Below are positions 21,214 to 32,913 of a stretch of 64,000 nt of DNA, in pieces. The number at the start of each line of letters is the position of its first letter. Positions within the stretch are counted from its first letter, which is position 1. The translations under genes and the position numbers were made by a program. The notes beneath the pieces are model-generated. The model worked only from the letters and a program-made list of their open reading frames with translations. It ran no database searches and had not been told where the DNA came from. Origin of the DNA: Hordeum vulgare subsp. vulgare (lineage: Eukaryota > Streptophyta > Magnoliopsida > Poales > Poaceae); NCBI RefSeq assembly GCF_904849725.1, contig NC_058521.1, positions 99,930,244 to 99,994,243 on the forward strand. The letters are read 5' to 3'.

Positions 21214-23021
21214 TGTTGGAAATATGCCCTAGAGGCAATAATAAATTAGTTATTATTATATTTCTTAGTTCATGATAATCGTTTATTATCCATGCTATAA
21301 TTGTATTGATTGGAAACACAATACTTGTGTGGATACATAGACAAAACACTGTCCCTAGTAAGCCTCTAGTTGACTAGCTCGTTAATCAAAGATGGTCAAG
21401 GTTTCCTGGCCATAGGCAAGTGTTGTCACTTGATAACGGGATCACATCATTAGGAGAATCATGTGATGGACTAGACCCAAACTAATAGACGTAGCATGTT
21501 GATCGTGTCATTTTGTTGCTACTGTTTTCTGCGTGTCAAGTATTTATTCCTATGACCATGAGATCATATAACTCACTGACACCGGAGGAATGCTTTGTGT
21601 GTATCAAATGTCGCAACGTAACTGGGTGACTATAAAGATGCTCTACAGGTATCTCCGAAGGTGTTAGTTGAGTTAGTATGGATCAAGACTGGGATTTGTC
21701 ACTCCGTGTGAACGGAGAGGTATCTCGGGGCCCACTCGGTAATACAACATCACACACAAGCCTTGCAAGCAATGTAACTTAGTGTAAGTTGCGGGATCTT
21801 GTATTACGGAACGAGTAAAGAGACTTGCCAGTAAACGAGATTGAAATAGGTATACGGATACTGACGATCGAATCTCGGGCAAGTAACATACCGAAGGACA
21901 AAGGGAATGACATACGGGATTATATGAATCCTTGGCACTGAGGTTCAAACGATAAGATCTTCGTAGAATATGTAGGATCCAATATGGGCATCCAGGTCCC
22001 GCTATTGGATATTGACCGAGGAGTCTCTCGGGTCATGTCTACATAGTTCTCGAACCCGCAGGGTCTGCACACTTAAGGTTCGACGTTGTTTTATGCGTAT
22101 TTGAGTTATATTGTTGGTTACCGAATGTTGTTCGGAGTCCCGGATGAGATCACGGACGTCACGAGGGTTTCCGGAATGGTCCGGAAACGAAGATTGATAT
22201 ATAGGATGACCTCATTTGGTTACCGGAAGGTTTTCGTGCATTACCGGAAAAGTTTCGGGCTCATCGGTAGTGTACCGGGAGTGCCGGGAGGGGTGCCGGG
22301 GACCATCGGGAGGGGTGTCACGCCCCAAGGGGTCTCATGGGCTATGGGAAGAGATAAACCAGCCCCTAGTGGGCTGGAATAAGTTCCCACTAAGGCCCAT
22401 AAGGTTTGAGAAGGAAAAAACACAAGGTGGAAAGAGTTTCCAAGTGGGAAGGTGGAATCCTACTCCAAGTAGGATTGGAGTAGGACTCCTCCACCTCCAG
22501 TTTCGGCCAAACCTTTAGGTTTTGAGGCTGACTCCTCCCCTCCCTCCCACCTATATATACGGAGGTTTTAGGGCTGATTTGAGACGACTTTCTCACGGCT
22601 GCCCGACCACATACCTCCATAGTTTTTCCTCTAGATCGCGTTTCTGCGGAGCTCGGGCGGAGCCCTGCTGAGACAAAATCATCACCAACCTCCGGAGCGC
22701 CATCACGCTGCCGGAGAACTCTTCTACCTCTCTGTCTCTCTTGCTGGATCAAGAAGGCCGAGATCATCGTCGAGCTGTACGTGTGCTGAACGCGGAGGTG
22801 CCGTCCGTTCGGTACTAGATCATGGGACTGATCGCGGGATTATTCGCGGGGCGGATCGAGGGACGTGAGGACGTTCCACTACATCAACCGCGTTCACTAA
22901 CGCTTCTGCTGTACGATCTACAAGGGTACGTAGATCACTCATCCCCTCTCGTAGATGGACATCACCATGATAGGTCTTCGTGCGCGTAGGAAAATTTTTT
23001 CCCTTGCGACGTTCCCCAACA
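21214..23021 (+). repeat. Angela-type 5' LTR
   Basis: It is 1808 bp and starts TGTTGG and ends CCAACA. A TATA box (TATATATA, 22552-22559) lies in a CT-rich context. The copy at 27987 differs, as far as I can see, at single positions such as CAAGACTGGG/CAAGAGTGGG and TACTGACG/TACTAACG. Confidence 0.95.
22552..22559 (+). promoter_or_regulatory. TATA box of the Angela-type 5' LTR
   Basis: TATATATA is preceded by CTCCCTCCCACC and followed by CGGAGG. The same sequence in the 3' LTR is at 29325-29332. Confidence 0.6.
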
Positions 23022-23022
23022 G

Positions 23023-23035
23023 TGGCATCATGAGC
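23023..23035 (+). other. Primer-binding site of the Angela-type element
   Basis: TGGCATCATGAGC begins one base after the LTR. It resembles the initiator tRNA-Met complement TGGTATCAGAGC with mismatches. Confidence 0.6.
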
Positions 23036-24640
23036 TAGGTTCATGCGTAGATGTCTTCTCGAGTAGAACACAAAAGTTTTTGTGGGCGGTGATGTGCGTT
23101 TTGCTGCCCTCCTTAGTCTTTTCTTGATTCCGCGGTATTGTTGGATTGAAGCGGCTTGGACCGACATTACTCGTATGCTTACGAGAGACTGGTTTCATCG
23201 TTACGAGTAACCCCCTTTGCTCAAAGATGACTGGCAAGTGACTGTTTCTCCAACTTTAGTTGAATCGGATTTGACCGAGGAGGTCCTTGGATGAGGTTAA
23301 ATAGCAACTCATATATCTCCGTTGTGGTGTTTGCGTAAGTAAGATGCGATCCTACTAGATACCCTCGGTCACCACGTAAAACATGCAACAACAAAATTAG
23401 AGGACGTCTAACTTGTTTTTGCAGGGTATGATTGTGATGTGATATGGCCAACGATGTGATGTGATATATTGGATGTATGAGATGATCATGTTGTAATAGA
23501 AATATCGACTTGCACGTCGATGGTACGGCAACCGGCAGGAGCCATAGGGTTGTCTTTATACTAACGTTTGTGCTTGCAGATGCGTTTACTATTTTGCTAG
23601 GATGTAGCTTTAGTAGTAATAGCATAAGTAGCACGACAACCCCGATGGCAACACGTTGATGGATGATCATGGTGTGGCGCCGGTGACAAGAAGATCGTGC
23701 CGGTGCTTTGGTGATGGAGATCAAGAAGCACGTGATGATGGCCATATCATGTCACTTATGAATTGCATGTGATGTTAATCCTTTTATGCACCTTATTTTG
23801 CTGAGAACGACGGTAGCATTATGAGGTGATCTCTCACTAAAATTTCAAGACGAAGTTGTGTTCTCCCCGACTGTGCACCGTTGCGACAGTTCTTCGTTTC
23901 GAGACACCACGTGATGATCGGGTGTGATAGACTCAACGTTCACATACAACGGGTGCAAAACAGTTGCACACGCAGAACACTCGGGTTAAGCTTGACGAGC
24001 CTAGCATGTGCAGACATGGCCTCGGAACACATGAGACCGAAAGGTCGAGCATGAATCGTATAGTTGATATGATTAGCATAGGGATGCTTACCACTGAAAC
24101 TATTCTCGACTCACGTGATGATCGGACTTGAGATAGTGGATTTGGATCATGTACCACTCAAATGACTAGAGAGATGTACTTTTTGAGTGGGAGTTCTTAA
24201 GTAATATGATTAATTGAACTAATTGTCATGAACATAGTCTAATGGTCTTTGCGAATTACGATGTAGCTTGCGCTATAGCTCTACTGTTTTTTTATGTTCC
24301 TAGAGAAAATTTAGTTGAAAATTGATAGTAGCAAACTTTGCAGACTGAGTCTGTAAAACCGAGGATTGTCCTCGTTGCTGCGCAGAAGGCTTATGTCCTT
24401 AATGCACCACTCGGTGTGCTGCACCTCGAGCGTCGTCTGTGGATGCTGTGAACATCCGACATACACGTTTCTGATGACTACACGATAGTTCAGTGCAAAG
24501 TACTTAATGGCTTAGAAGCAAGGCACCGAAAACGTTTTAAACGTCACGGAACATAAGTGATGTTCTAAAGAGATGAAATTGTGATTTCATGCTTGTGCCC
24601 TTGTTAAGAGGTACGAGACCCCCAAAAAATTCTTTGACCA
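23036..24640 (+). other. Leader region of the Angela-type element
   Basis: This is untranslated leader and decayed start of gag. Phrases such as GACACCACGTGATGATCGGGTG recur, inverted, in the copia C leader near 36990-37030. An open frame on the minus strand (23745-23221) has no recognisable content. Confidence 0.6.
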
Positions 24641-27600
24641 CAAAGTAAAGGAGAAAAGCTCAATCGTTGAGCGTGTGCTCAGATTGTCTGAGTACGACAA
24701 TCACTTGAATCAAGTGGGAGCTAATCTTCCAGATGAGATAGTGATGGTTCTCCAAAAGTCACTGCCACCAAGCTTTGAGAGCTTCGTGATGAACTATAAC
24801 ATATCAAGGATAGATACAATGATCTTTGAGAGATTCGCGACGTTTGACACTGCGAAAGTAGAAATCAAGAAGGAGCATCAATAGTTGATGGTTTGAAAAA
24901 CCACTAAGTTTCAAGAAAGGCGAGGGCTAGAAGGGATACTTCGTGAAACGGCAAAATAGTTGCTGCACTAATGAAGAGACCCAAGATTAAACCCAAACCC
25001 GAGACTAAGTGCTTCTGTAATAAGGGGAACAGTCACTGAGGCGGAGCAACTCTAGATACTTGGTAGATAAGAAGGCTGGCAAAAGTCGAGAGAAGTATAT
25101 TTGATATACATAATGTTGATGTGTACTTTACTAGTACTCCTAGTAGCACGAGGGTATTGGATACTGGTTCGGTTGCTAAGTGATTAGTAACGCGAAATGA
25201 AAGCTACGGCATAAACGGAGACTAGCTAAAGGCGAGGTGACGATACGTGTTGGAAGTGTTTCCAAGGTTGATATGATCAAACGTCACACGCCCCCTTTAC
25301 CATCGGGATTGGTGTTGAACCTAAATAATTGTTATTTGGTGCTTGCGTTAAGCATGAACATGATTGGATCGTGTTTATTGCAATACGATTATTCATTCAA
25401 AAGGAATAATGGTTACTCTATTTGCTTGAATAATCACCTTCAATGGTTTATTGAATCTCGATTGTAGTGTTACACATTGGTGCCAAAAGATACGAGTTAA
25501 ATGATGATAGTACCACTTACTTGTGGCACTGCCGCTTGAGTCATGTTAGTATAAATTGCATGAAGAGGCTCCATGCTGATGGATCTTTACTCACCTGATT
25601 TCGAATCACTAGTGACATGCAAATCATACCACATGAGCAAGGCCTTGTTTTCATTGAGATGAAACAAGATAGTAACTTGTTGGAAGTGATACATTTTGAT
25701 GTATGCAGTCCAATGAGTGTTGAGGCACGCAGTGGATATCATTATGTTCTTACTTCACTGACGACTTGAGTAGATACAGGAGTATTTACTTAATGAATCA
25801 CAAGTCTGAAATATTGAAAAGTTCAATTCTGTTTCAGAGTGAAGTTCGTCGTAACAAGAGGATGAACTGTCTACGATATGATCATAGAAATGAATATCTG
25901 AGTTACGAATTTTTGGTACACAGTTAAGACAATGTGGAAATTGTTTCACAGTTCATGCCACCTGGAACATCATGGTGTGATGATGTGTCTGAACGTCATA
26001 GCCACGCACTATTTAGTATGGTGCATGCTGGGATGTCTCTTATCGAATTACCACTATCGTTTATGGGTTATGCATTAGAGACAACCACATTCACTTTAAA
26101 TGGGGCACCGCGTATTTCCGTTGAGATGACACAGTATAGACTGAGGTTTAGAGAAATCTAAACTGTCGTTTCTTGAAAGTTTGGGGCTTCGAAACTTATG
26201 TGAAAAAGTTTCAGTCTGATAAGCTCGAACCCAAAGCGGATAAATGCATCTTCACAGGATATCCAAAACAGTTGGGTACATCTCCTATCTCAGATCCGAA
26301 AGCAAAGTGTTTGTTTCTAGAAACGGATCCTTTCTCGAGAAAAGGTTTCTCTCGAAAGAATTGAGTGGGAGGGTAGTAGAACTTGATGAGGTTATTGAAC
26401 CATCACTTCAACCATTGTGTAGCAGGGCGTAGGAAGTTGTTCCTGTGGCGCCTACACCAATTGAAGTGGAAGCTGATGATGGTGATCATTAAGCTTCGAA
26501 TCAAGTTACTACAAACCTCGTAGGTCGACAAGGTCGCGTACTGCTGCAGAGTAGTACGGTAACCCTGTCTTGGAGGTCATGTTGTTGAGCAACAGTGAAC
26601 CTACGAGTTATGGAGAAAGCGATGGTGGGCCCAGATTCCGACAAATGGCTGGAAGCCATAAAATCCGAGAGAGGATCCATGTGTGAAAACAAAGTGTAGA
26701 CTTTGGTAGAACTACTTGATGGTCATGGGACTATTGGGTAAAATGGATCTTTAAAAGAAGACAGACGATGATGGTGATAAGTCACTATTAAGAAAAGCTC
26801 GACTTGTCGCAAAGATGTTTTCGACAAGATCAAACAGTTGACTATGATGAGTCTTTCTCACTCGTAGCGATGCTAAAGGTCTGTTAGAATTATGTTAGTA
26901 GTTGCTGCATTATTTATGAAATATTGCACGTAGGATGTCAAAACATTGTTTCCTCGACGGTTTCCTTGAGCAAACATTGTATGTGATACAACCAGAAGGT
27001 TTTGTCGATCCTAAAGATACTAGCAAGTATGCAAGCTCCAGTGATCCTTCAATGGACTGGTGCAAGCATCTCGGAGTTGGAATAAGCACTTTGATGAGAT
27101 GATCAAAGATTTTGGGTGTGTACAAGGTTTATGAGAAACTTGTATTTCCAAAGAAGTGAGTGGGAGCACTATAGAATTTCTGATAGGTATATGTGGTTGA
27201 CATATTGTGGATCAGAAGTAATGTAGAATTTCTGTAAAGCATACAAGGTTGTTTGAAAGAAGTTTTCAAAGGAGTACCTGGATTATGCTACTTGAAGGTT
27301 GAGCATCAAAGATCTATGGAGATAGATCGAAAGCGCTTAATAGAAGTTTCAACAAGATACATGCCTTGACAAGTTTTTGAAAGAGTTCAAAATAGACCAG
27401 CAAAGAAGGAGTTCTTGGTTGCGTTGTGAGGTGTGAATTTGAGTAAGACTCAAAACCCGACCACGGCAGAATAAAGAGAATAGATGAAGGTCGTCTTCTA
27501 TGCCTTAGCCGTAGAATCTAAAGTATGCCATGCTGTGTACCGCACCTGAAGTGTGCCTTGACTCAAAGTATGTTGAGAGGTACAGAGAGTGATCCATGTT

Positions 27601-27973
27601 TGAATCACTAGCAGCGGTCAAAATTTATCCTTATTAACAAATGGACTAAGGAATTTTTCTCGATTATGGAGGTGGTTAAAGAGTTCGTCGTAAAGGGTAA
27701 CGTCGATGCAAGCTTTGACACTAATCTGAATAACTATGAGTAGTGAAACGGATTCATATAGTAGAGTGGATATTTGGAGCATTTCCGAATAGCACGTAGT
27801 AGCAGCATCTATAAGATGACATAAAGATTTGTAAAGAACGCACGGATCTGAAAGTTTCAGAACCGTTGACTAAAACCTCTCTCACAAGCAAGACATGATC
27901 AGACCCCATAACTATATGGGTGTTGGATTCGTTGGAATCACATGGTGATGTGAACTAGATTATTGACTCTAGT
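24641..27973 (+). pseudogene. Decayed gag-pol of the Angela-type element
   Basis: Only short frames survive. Gag is seen in LPPSFESFVMNYN (about 24760-24805) and VEIKKEHQ (24860). The zinc knuckle is decayed (near 25010), protease has LDTGSVAK (about 25160), integrase has GSCLLQYDYSFK, and the RT-proximal segment has FMGYALETTTFTLN and LKVWGFETYVKKFQSDKLEP (about 26060-26230). RNase H remnants appear near 27700 (VDASFDTN). Stops interrupt every domain, so neither Gag nor Pol can be made. The element must have moved with proteins from a relative, or the interior was already dead in its parent. Confidence 0.85.
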
Positions 27974-27986
27974 GCAAGTGGGAGAC
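27974..27986 (+). other. Polypurine tract of the Angela-type element
   Basis: GCAAGTGGGAGAC directly precedes the 3' LTR, as in BARE1/Angela elements. Confidence 0.75.
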
Positions 27987-29794
27987 TGTTGGAAATATGC
28001 CCTAGAGGCAATAATAAATTAGTTATTATTATATTTCTTAGTTCATGATAATCGTTTATTATCCATGCTATAATTGTATTGATTGGAAACACAATACTTG
28101 TGTGGATACATAGACAAAACACTGTCCCTAGTAAGCCTCTAGTTGACTAGCTCGTTAATCAAAGATGGTCAAGGTTTCCTGGCCATAGGCAAGTGTTGTC
28201 ACTTGATAACGGGATCACATCATTAGGAGAATCATGTGATGGACTAGACCCAAACTAATAGACGTAGCATGTTGATCGTGTCATTTTGTTGCTACTGTTT
28301 TCTGCGTGTCAAGTATTTATTCCTATGACCATGAGATCATATAACTCACTGACACCGGAGGAATGCTTTGTGTGTATCAAATGTCGCAACGTAACTGGGT
28401 GACTATAAAGATGCTCTACAGGTATCTCCGAAGGTGTTAGTTGAGTTAGTATGGATCAAGAGTGGGATTTGTCACTCCGTGTGAACGGAGAGGTATCTCG
28501 GGGCCCACTCGGTAATACAACATCACACACAAGCCTTGCAAGCAATGTAACTTAGTGTAAGTTGCGGGATCTTGTATTACGGAACGAGTAAAGAGACTTG
28601 CCAGTAAACGAGATTGAAATAGGTATACGGATACTAACGATCGAATCTCGGGCAAGTAACATACCGAAGGACAAAGGGAATGACATACGGGATTATATGA
28701 ATCCTTGGCACTGAGGTTCAAACGATAAGATCTTCGTAGAATATGTAGGATCCAATATGGGCATCCAGGTCCCGCTATTGGATATTGACCGAGGAGTCTC
28801 TCGGGTCATGTCTACATAGTTCTCGAACCCGCAGGGTCTGCACACTTAAGGTTCGACGTTGTTTTATGCGTATTTGAGTTATATTGTTGGTTTCCGAATG
28901 TTGTTCGGAGTCCCGGATGAGATCACGGACGTCACGAGGGTTTCCGGAATGGTCCGGAAACGAAGATTGATATATAGGATGACCTCATTTGGTTACCGGA
29001 AGGTTTTCGTGCATTACCGGAAAAGTTTCGGGCTCATCGGTAGTGTACCGGGAGTGCCGGGAGGGGTGCCGGGGACCATCGGGAGGGGTGTCACGCCCCA
29101 AGGGGTCTCATGGGCTATGGGAAGAGATAAACCAGCCCCTAGTGGGCTGGAATAAGTTCCCACTAAGGCCCATAAGGTTTGAGAAGGAAAAAACACAAGG
29201 TGGAAAGAGTTTCCAAGTGGGAAGGTGGAATCCTACTCCAAGTAGGATTGGAGTAGGACTCCTCCACCTCCAATTTCGGCCAAACCTTTAGGTTTTGAGG
29301 CTGACTCCTCCCCTCCCTCCCACCTATATATACGGAGGTTTTAGGGCTGATTTGAGACGACTTTCTCACGGCTGCCCGACCACATACCTCCATAGTTTTT
29401 CCTCTAGATCGCGTTTCTGCGGAGCTCGGGCGGAGCCCTGCTGAGACAAAATCATCACCAACCTCCGGAGCGCCGTCACGCTGCCGGAGAACTCTTCTAC
29501 CTCTCTGTCTCTCTTGCTGGATCAAGAAGGCCGAGATCATCGTCGAGCTGTACGTGTGCTGAACGCGGAGGTGCCGTCCGTTCGGTACTAGATCATGGGA
29601 CTGATCGCGGGATTATTCGCGGGGCGGATCGAGGGACGTGAGGACGTTCCACTACATCAACCGCGTTCACTAACGCTTCTGCTGTACGATCTACAAGGGT
29701 ACGTAGATCACTCATCCCCTCTCGTAGATGGACATCACCATGATAGGTCTTCGTGCGCGTAGGAAATTTTTTTCCCTTGCGACGTTCCCCAACA
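27987..29794 (+). repeat. Angela-type 3' LTR
   Basis: It is 1808 bp, the same length as the 5' LTR and almost identical. It is followed by the target duplication CAAGT. Confidence 0.95.
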
Positions 29795-29909
29795 CAAGTT
29801 GTATCCCCCGCTGTTCAATGGTGCTAGCAGCCATAGCCTCTAGCTTAGTTCCAATTTCATCAATGACGATTGCCTGAGGAATGTGATTTTCCACAGCTTC
29901 TGTCAACAC
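29795..29909 (-). pseudogene. SPD1: SPD1/Ycf45-like exon, 5' half (split by Angela)
   Basis: An AG acceptor at 29910-29912 is followed on the minus strand by [20 protein letters not shown] then [26 protein letters not shown] is the Walker B-type motif of the Ycf45/SPD1 AAA family. The frame is open up to the retroelement junction at 29795 and continues at 21213. This exon has no lesion other than the insertion. Confidence 0.9.
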
Positions 29910-30129
29910 CTGATCGGCATTAAAGGGACAGATTTAACATACATGGTAAGTGTTAGATGGGATATTGATGTTCACTACTGTATAATTCTGACATACTTGA
30001 TAAACAAGTACATATGTTTTAAGCATGTGTGTCAATGCCGAGCAATAGTCTTGTGAGCAGTACAATACAAACATATACGATTGTGCACACTTCACAAGGC
30101 AGCAAGGTATTAAACTCAATAGAGCAAAC

Positions 30130-30280
30130 CTTATGCTGCATTTCTTGGATAGGCACTTGCAACCTACGGGCATTGCCTATTCCTGGGTGAGGAATGTCGC
30201 CATTTCCAGCTATCTCATTGGATGTATCAACAATCATCACTCGCTTATCGTAGTCATCTGCTAGCATTCGTGCAATGTCT
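30130..30280 (-). pseudogene. SPD1: SPD1/Ycf45-like exon, middle
   Basis: Bounded by CAG (30281-30283) and GT (30128-30129), the exon encodes [20 protein letters not shown] then [19 protein letters not shown] and [35 protein letters not shown] is highly specific for the Ycf45/SPD1 family. It is open throughout, with plausible splice sites, so intron positions were retained; the copy came from genomic DNA, not cDNA. Confidence 0.9.
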
Positions 30281-30399
30281 CTGCAAGGCAAGGCAACAAT
30301 CTGATGCTAAAATTGGTACATACTGCCATAGAAACTCTCCTAATTAGAGTTGCCATACGTAAGTATCCGTCACTATTCACTAGTACACTGTAAGCATAC

Positions 30400-30607
30400 C
30401 TTATGACAGTTGTCTTCCCCACCCCTGGTGGTCCGATGAGCAGCAACGACCCACCAGCCTTCACCAAATCCTGAAGCAAATTAGCACTTCCGGGCACGAC
30501 CCTCCCGACGCGGCAGGTCAGTCCTACAATGTCTCCCTGCCTGTTCCTAATCGCGCTGATCCGGTGCAGCGTCCGGCTAATCCTGGCGCGATTGTCCCCT
30601 CCAAAAT
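30400..30607 (-). pseudogene. SPD1: SPD1/Ycf45-like exon with Walker A motif
   Basis: Between an AG acceptor (30608-30609) and a GT donor (30398-30399) the minus strand reads TLHRISAIRNRQGDIVGLTC, RVGRVVPGSANLLQDLVKAG and GSLLLIGPPGVGKTTVIR. The P-loop GPPGVGKT is intact. The arrangement (NR..I..TLHRISAIRNR.G.IVGLTCRVGR, P-loop, then VDTSNEI) matches plant SPD1, a plastid protein needed for seedling chloroplast development and related to algal Ycf45. The family's N-terminal targeting part and C-terminal R3H region are not seen here. The fragment has been captured by CACTA-3 and probably lacks function, although its frame is unbroken. Confidence 0.9.
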
Positions 30608-30930
30608 CTAAAAAGAACTAACAAGATTTAGATTTCTAAGCAGAGTCACCCAAGCTACACTACACAAATCACGTAGAGAATGATATATGAACAGATATTT
30701 CACTGCCTAAAAATAACTCACAATCCATCAGCAATCACTTATAAACCAGGCATCTGTTGAATGGTCAGGCAATTAGCCTAAACCGAGCATGTGGATCTGA
30801 CTGTTAGTTAGGAATCCAACAACACAACAGGAGGTTCATATCACTTTTAAATAACAGGAACTATGTAATGAATGATAACATAAATGCTAAAAATAGAACT
30901 GAAAGTTCGTGAACACGGCACATATAGCAT
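30608..30930. other. AT-rich intron-like interval in the CACTA-3 cargo
   Basis: AT-rich sequence upstream of the SPD1-like Walker A exon; no coding content seen. It is consistent with an intron of the captured gene or a capture junction. Confidence 0.4.
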
Positions 30931-30954
30931 GGGAGTAGAGCGCTGAAACACACA

Positions 30955-31072
30955 ACAAGAGGCAAACAGACATCTCCAAGTGGTTCTTTAACTCATGATC
31001 ACGCTTGCCTTCAACTGGCGTCTCTAAATTTCGAAGCAAGGTTTTCAGAATTTCAGCACTCGCGTCCACATT
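30955..31072 (-). pseudogene. Unidentified exon-like fragment in CACTA-3
   Basis: The minus strand encodes DASAEILKTLLRNLETPVEG then KRDHELKNHLEM, a polar, probably helical segment. I do not recognise the family. It lies between the Clp-like and SPD1-like parts and in the same direction, so it could be an N-terminal exon of the SPD1 source gene or a separate capture. Confidence 0.4.
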
Positions 31073-31254
31073 TCAGTGCCACGTGTCACTGTCACTCCAA
31101 GCCGCTTCCCCTTCCCCCACTTGCCATCAGCCCGCAGCAGGCCAGCAGCACGGCACGACACTATCGACTACCCGCCCGGAGCCGGCAAACGATCGGAGCC
31201 AAGAACGCCCCACGACAGCGACGGGAAGGTGCTGGCCCTCCCCCCTCGCACGGA

Positions 31255-31595
31255 GGGACCAACCAGCGCAGCGCAGCGCAGTTCTTGGTCTTGCGGCAAA
31301 GGATGGAAATAACGCAGTCAATCTCATCATCACGGCCGACAACCAGTCCGACTGTCTTGCCGGTCATGAGTCGTCCATAGGTGCGCAGAGCTGATTTACG
31401 ATCATAGTAGTTCCATAACGCCCAACCAAACTAACAGCTGTTCCAAGGAAGACGAAAGGTACTACCCGTCGCCAAATGGAAGACATACGACTCTGTGATT
31501 GCATTAACAAAGCCTCCAGCCGATAGAAGACAGTTCCTTGCACAACCCGCGCCCCGAGCAGTGGATCGTAGGTCCTTCTCATACCTGTGCAGAAG
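31255..31595 (-). pseudogene. Captured fragment resembling an AAA+ Clp-type protein
   Basis: After an acceptor-like CACAG (about 31590) the minus strand reads RRTYDPLLGARVVQGTVFYR, LEALLMQSQSRMSSIWRRV, a hydrophobic segment VPFVFLGTAVSLVG, then a frame change near 31365 and VGLVVGRDDEIDCVISILCR plus KTKNCAAL. GRDDEID.V..ILCR.TKNCAAL is the strand-helix unit just before the first Walker A of ClpB/Hsp100-like proteins. The P-loop itself is replaced by unrelated GC-rich sequence, so a capture junction lies at about 31270. The first half is unassigned. The Clp-like call rests on this one motif. Confidence 0.6.
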
Positions 31596-31599
31596 CCCT

Positions 31600-32200
31600 A
31601 ACCTGAACATGGAGAAAAGACAGCAATGGATCATATAGAGCGAGAGATGGTACATAATCAACAACACAGCGTATCAGTACCACTATATTCCCAATCATAA
31701 ACAAGATTTGGGACATGTATCGTGCCAACAATAGCACTAGTAGTAGTAATGAGTTAACCAATTTGGGCCAGTATAACCAAGACAAACCTACTGCTCTCTC
31801 AAATTGCATGTTACCGCGCTAAAGATTTGATTTTAGGCCAAGACTGTGCAGATAAAACAAGTTAATATTTTCCTCTTCATATTATATCGTCAAGCATTGC
31901 ACGTTTCAGTGCTAACACGTTTAAACCAAAACATTTGGTCATCTGAAAAAGGAAATCAAACTACACATTTGCCCCTACAAGCATTATGACAAACACCTAT
32001 CAAGCAAAATCCAAATCCTTCCACATGTAAACTTGAACATGCACTGGAAAAAGAAAAATCATGGTAGCTGGTACTCATCCAGAAATAATCATCATTATAT
32101 TCTTATTACAGTATCAAATCTACAGCTGGTAGTCATCCAACACAAAAATCAGGAAACAAATTAGAATAGGGAGAGCATGCAAGAGGAAGGAGGGAGGAGA
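31600..32200. other. AT-rich interval in CACTA-3, probable first intron of the cargo
   Basis: No coding signal is seen. It separates the GC-rich block at 32200-32900 from the first recognisable captured exon. Confidence 0.4.
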
Positions 32201-32905
32201 GACGGGAGAAGAGGGAGGAAGGGCGAAGGAGTTGGTGGCTACCTGCCTACGGCGTAGCTCTGGGCGGGAGCAGCTGCTCGACGGAGCGATGGAGGCGCTT
32301 CTGGGCTCCTCTGCCGGCGGCAGGGTAGCGGAGGCTTTGGCCTGCGGCGGCTAGGAACCCTACTGACGCGCTCGGGGAGTCTGGCCGTTCGCTCCTCCCC
32401 ACAATAATCAACTCCTTCACCTCAACCCTTGAGCACAGACAAGCCCCGGTGACTCGACCAAAGAAAATAAAAAACCAGATCTGCCCGGCTTGGCGGAGCG
32501 GGGAGGAGAGCGGGGGCGGGCCGGTACCTCTGCCGGCGGCTCGACGCCCGGAGCTGCTGGAAGGTTGGTCGGCGGGGAAGGAAGGCATGGCGAGGAGGAA
32601 GCGGCGCTGAAAGGGGAAGGATGGAAGGAAGGGAGGGACCAGATGCGCAGACAGACGGACGGTAGTGAAGTCTACCACGGACGGCACCACCCCACCCCAC
32701 ACACACAAGTGCAAAGGCATAAAGGAAAGTAGCAGGAGAAAAGAAAGTCAACTGCAGGCACCCTAGCGGGCGGCTGCATCTCCTGCTTCTTCTGGCCGGC
32801 GGCGCGGCGCAAGGAACCCTAGCTGCGGCTGCGCGAGGAGGCTACGGAGAGGGAGATGGAGGAAAGGGGAAGCGAGAGGAGGGGCTGGTTCGTGGTCGCG
32901 GTGGA
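32200..32905 (-). promoter_or_regulatory. GC-rich block, possible promoter / first exon of the CACTA-3 cargo
   Basis: A sharply GC-rich, CpG-rich block with overlapping open frames on the minus strand (for example 32720-32247, starting MPLHLCVWGG, with an internal MPSFPADQPSSSSGRR). It sits upstream of all captured exons and inside the right terminal repeats. Grass genes often begin with such GC-rich 5' parts. I infer captured 5' leader and N-terminal sequence, with no identified product. Confidence 0.4.
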
Positions 32906-32913
32906 AAACAGCT

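Larger units (their letters stand above)
21214..29794 (+). mobile_element. Full-length Angela/WIS/BARE1-type copia retrotransposon
   Basis: Two 1808-bp LTRs (21214-23021 and 27987-29794) begin TGTTGGAAATATGCCC and end CCCCAACA. The target duplication CAAGT is at 21209-21213 and 29795-29799. I count about six differences between the LTRs (about 0.3 percent), so the insertion is recent. A primer-binding site follows the left LTR and a polypurine tract precedes the right one. The interior retains order gag, zinc knuckle, protease, integrase, RT, RNase H, but with stops everywhere. The element is inserted in an SPD1-like exon within CACTA-3. Confidence 0.97.

Noticed and set aside
22390..22767. 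125-residue frame on the minus strand repeated at 29163-29540
   Set aside because: It is antisense within the Angela LTR, present in both copies only because the LTRs are duplicated.
23221..23745. 174-residue minus-strand frame in the Angela leader
   Set aside because: No domain, antisense to the element, and low-complexity His/Leu-rich composition.
30261..30497. P-loop frame taken as an intact small resistance or ATPase gene
   Set aside because: The frame runs through a splice donor at 30398-30399; the real context is a multi-exon SPD1-like fragment.
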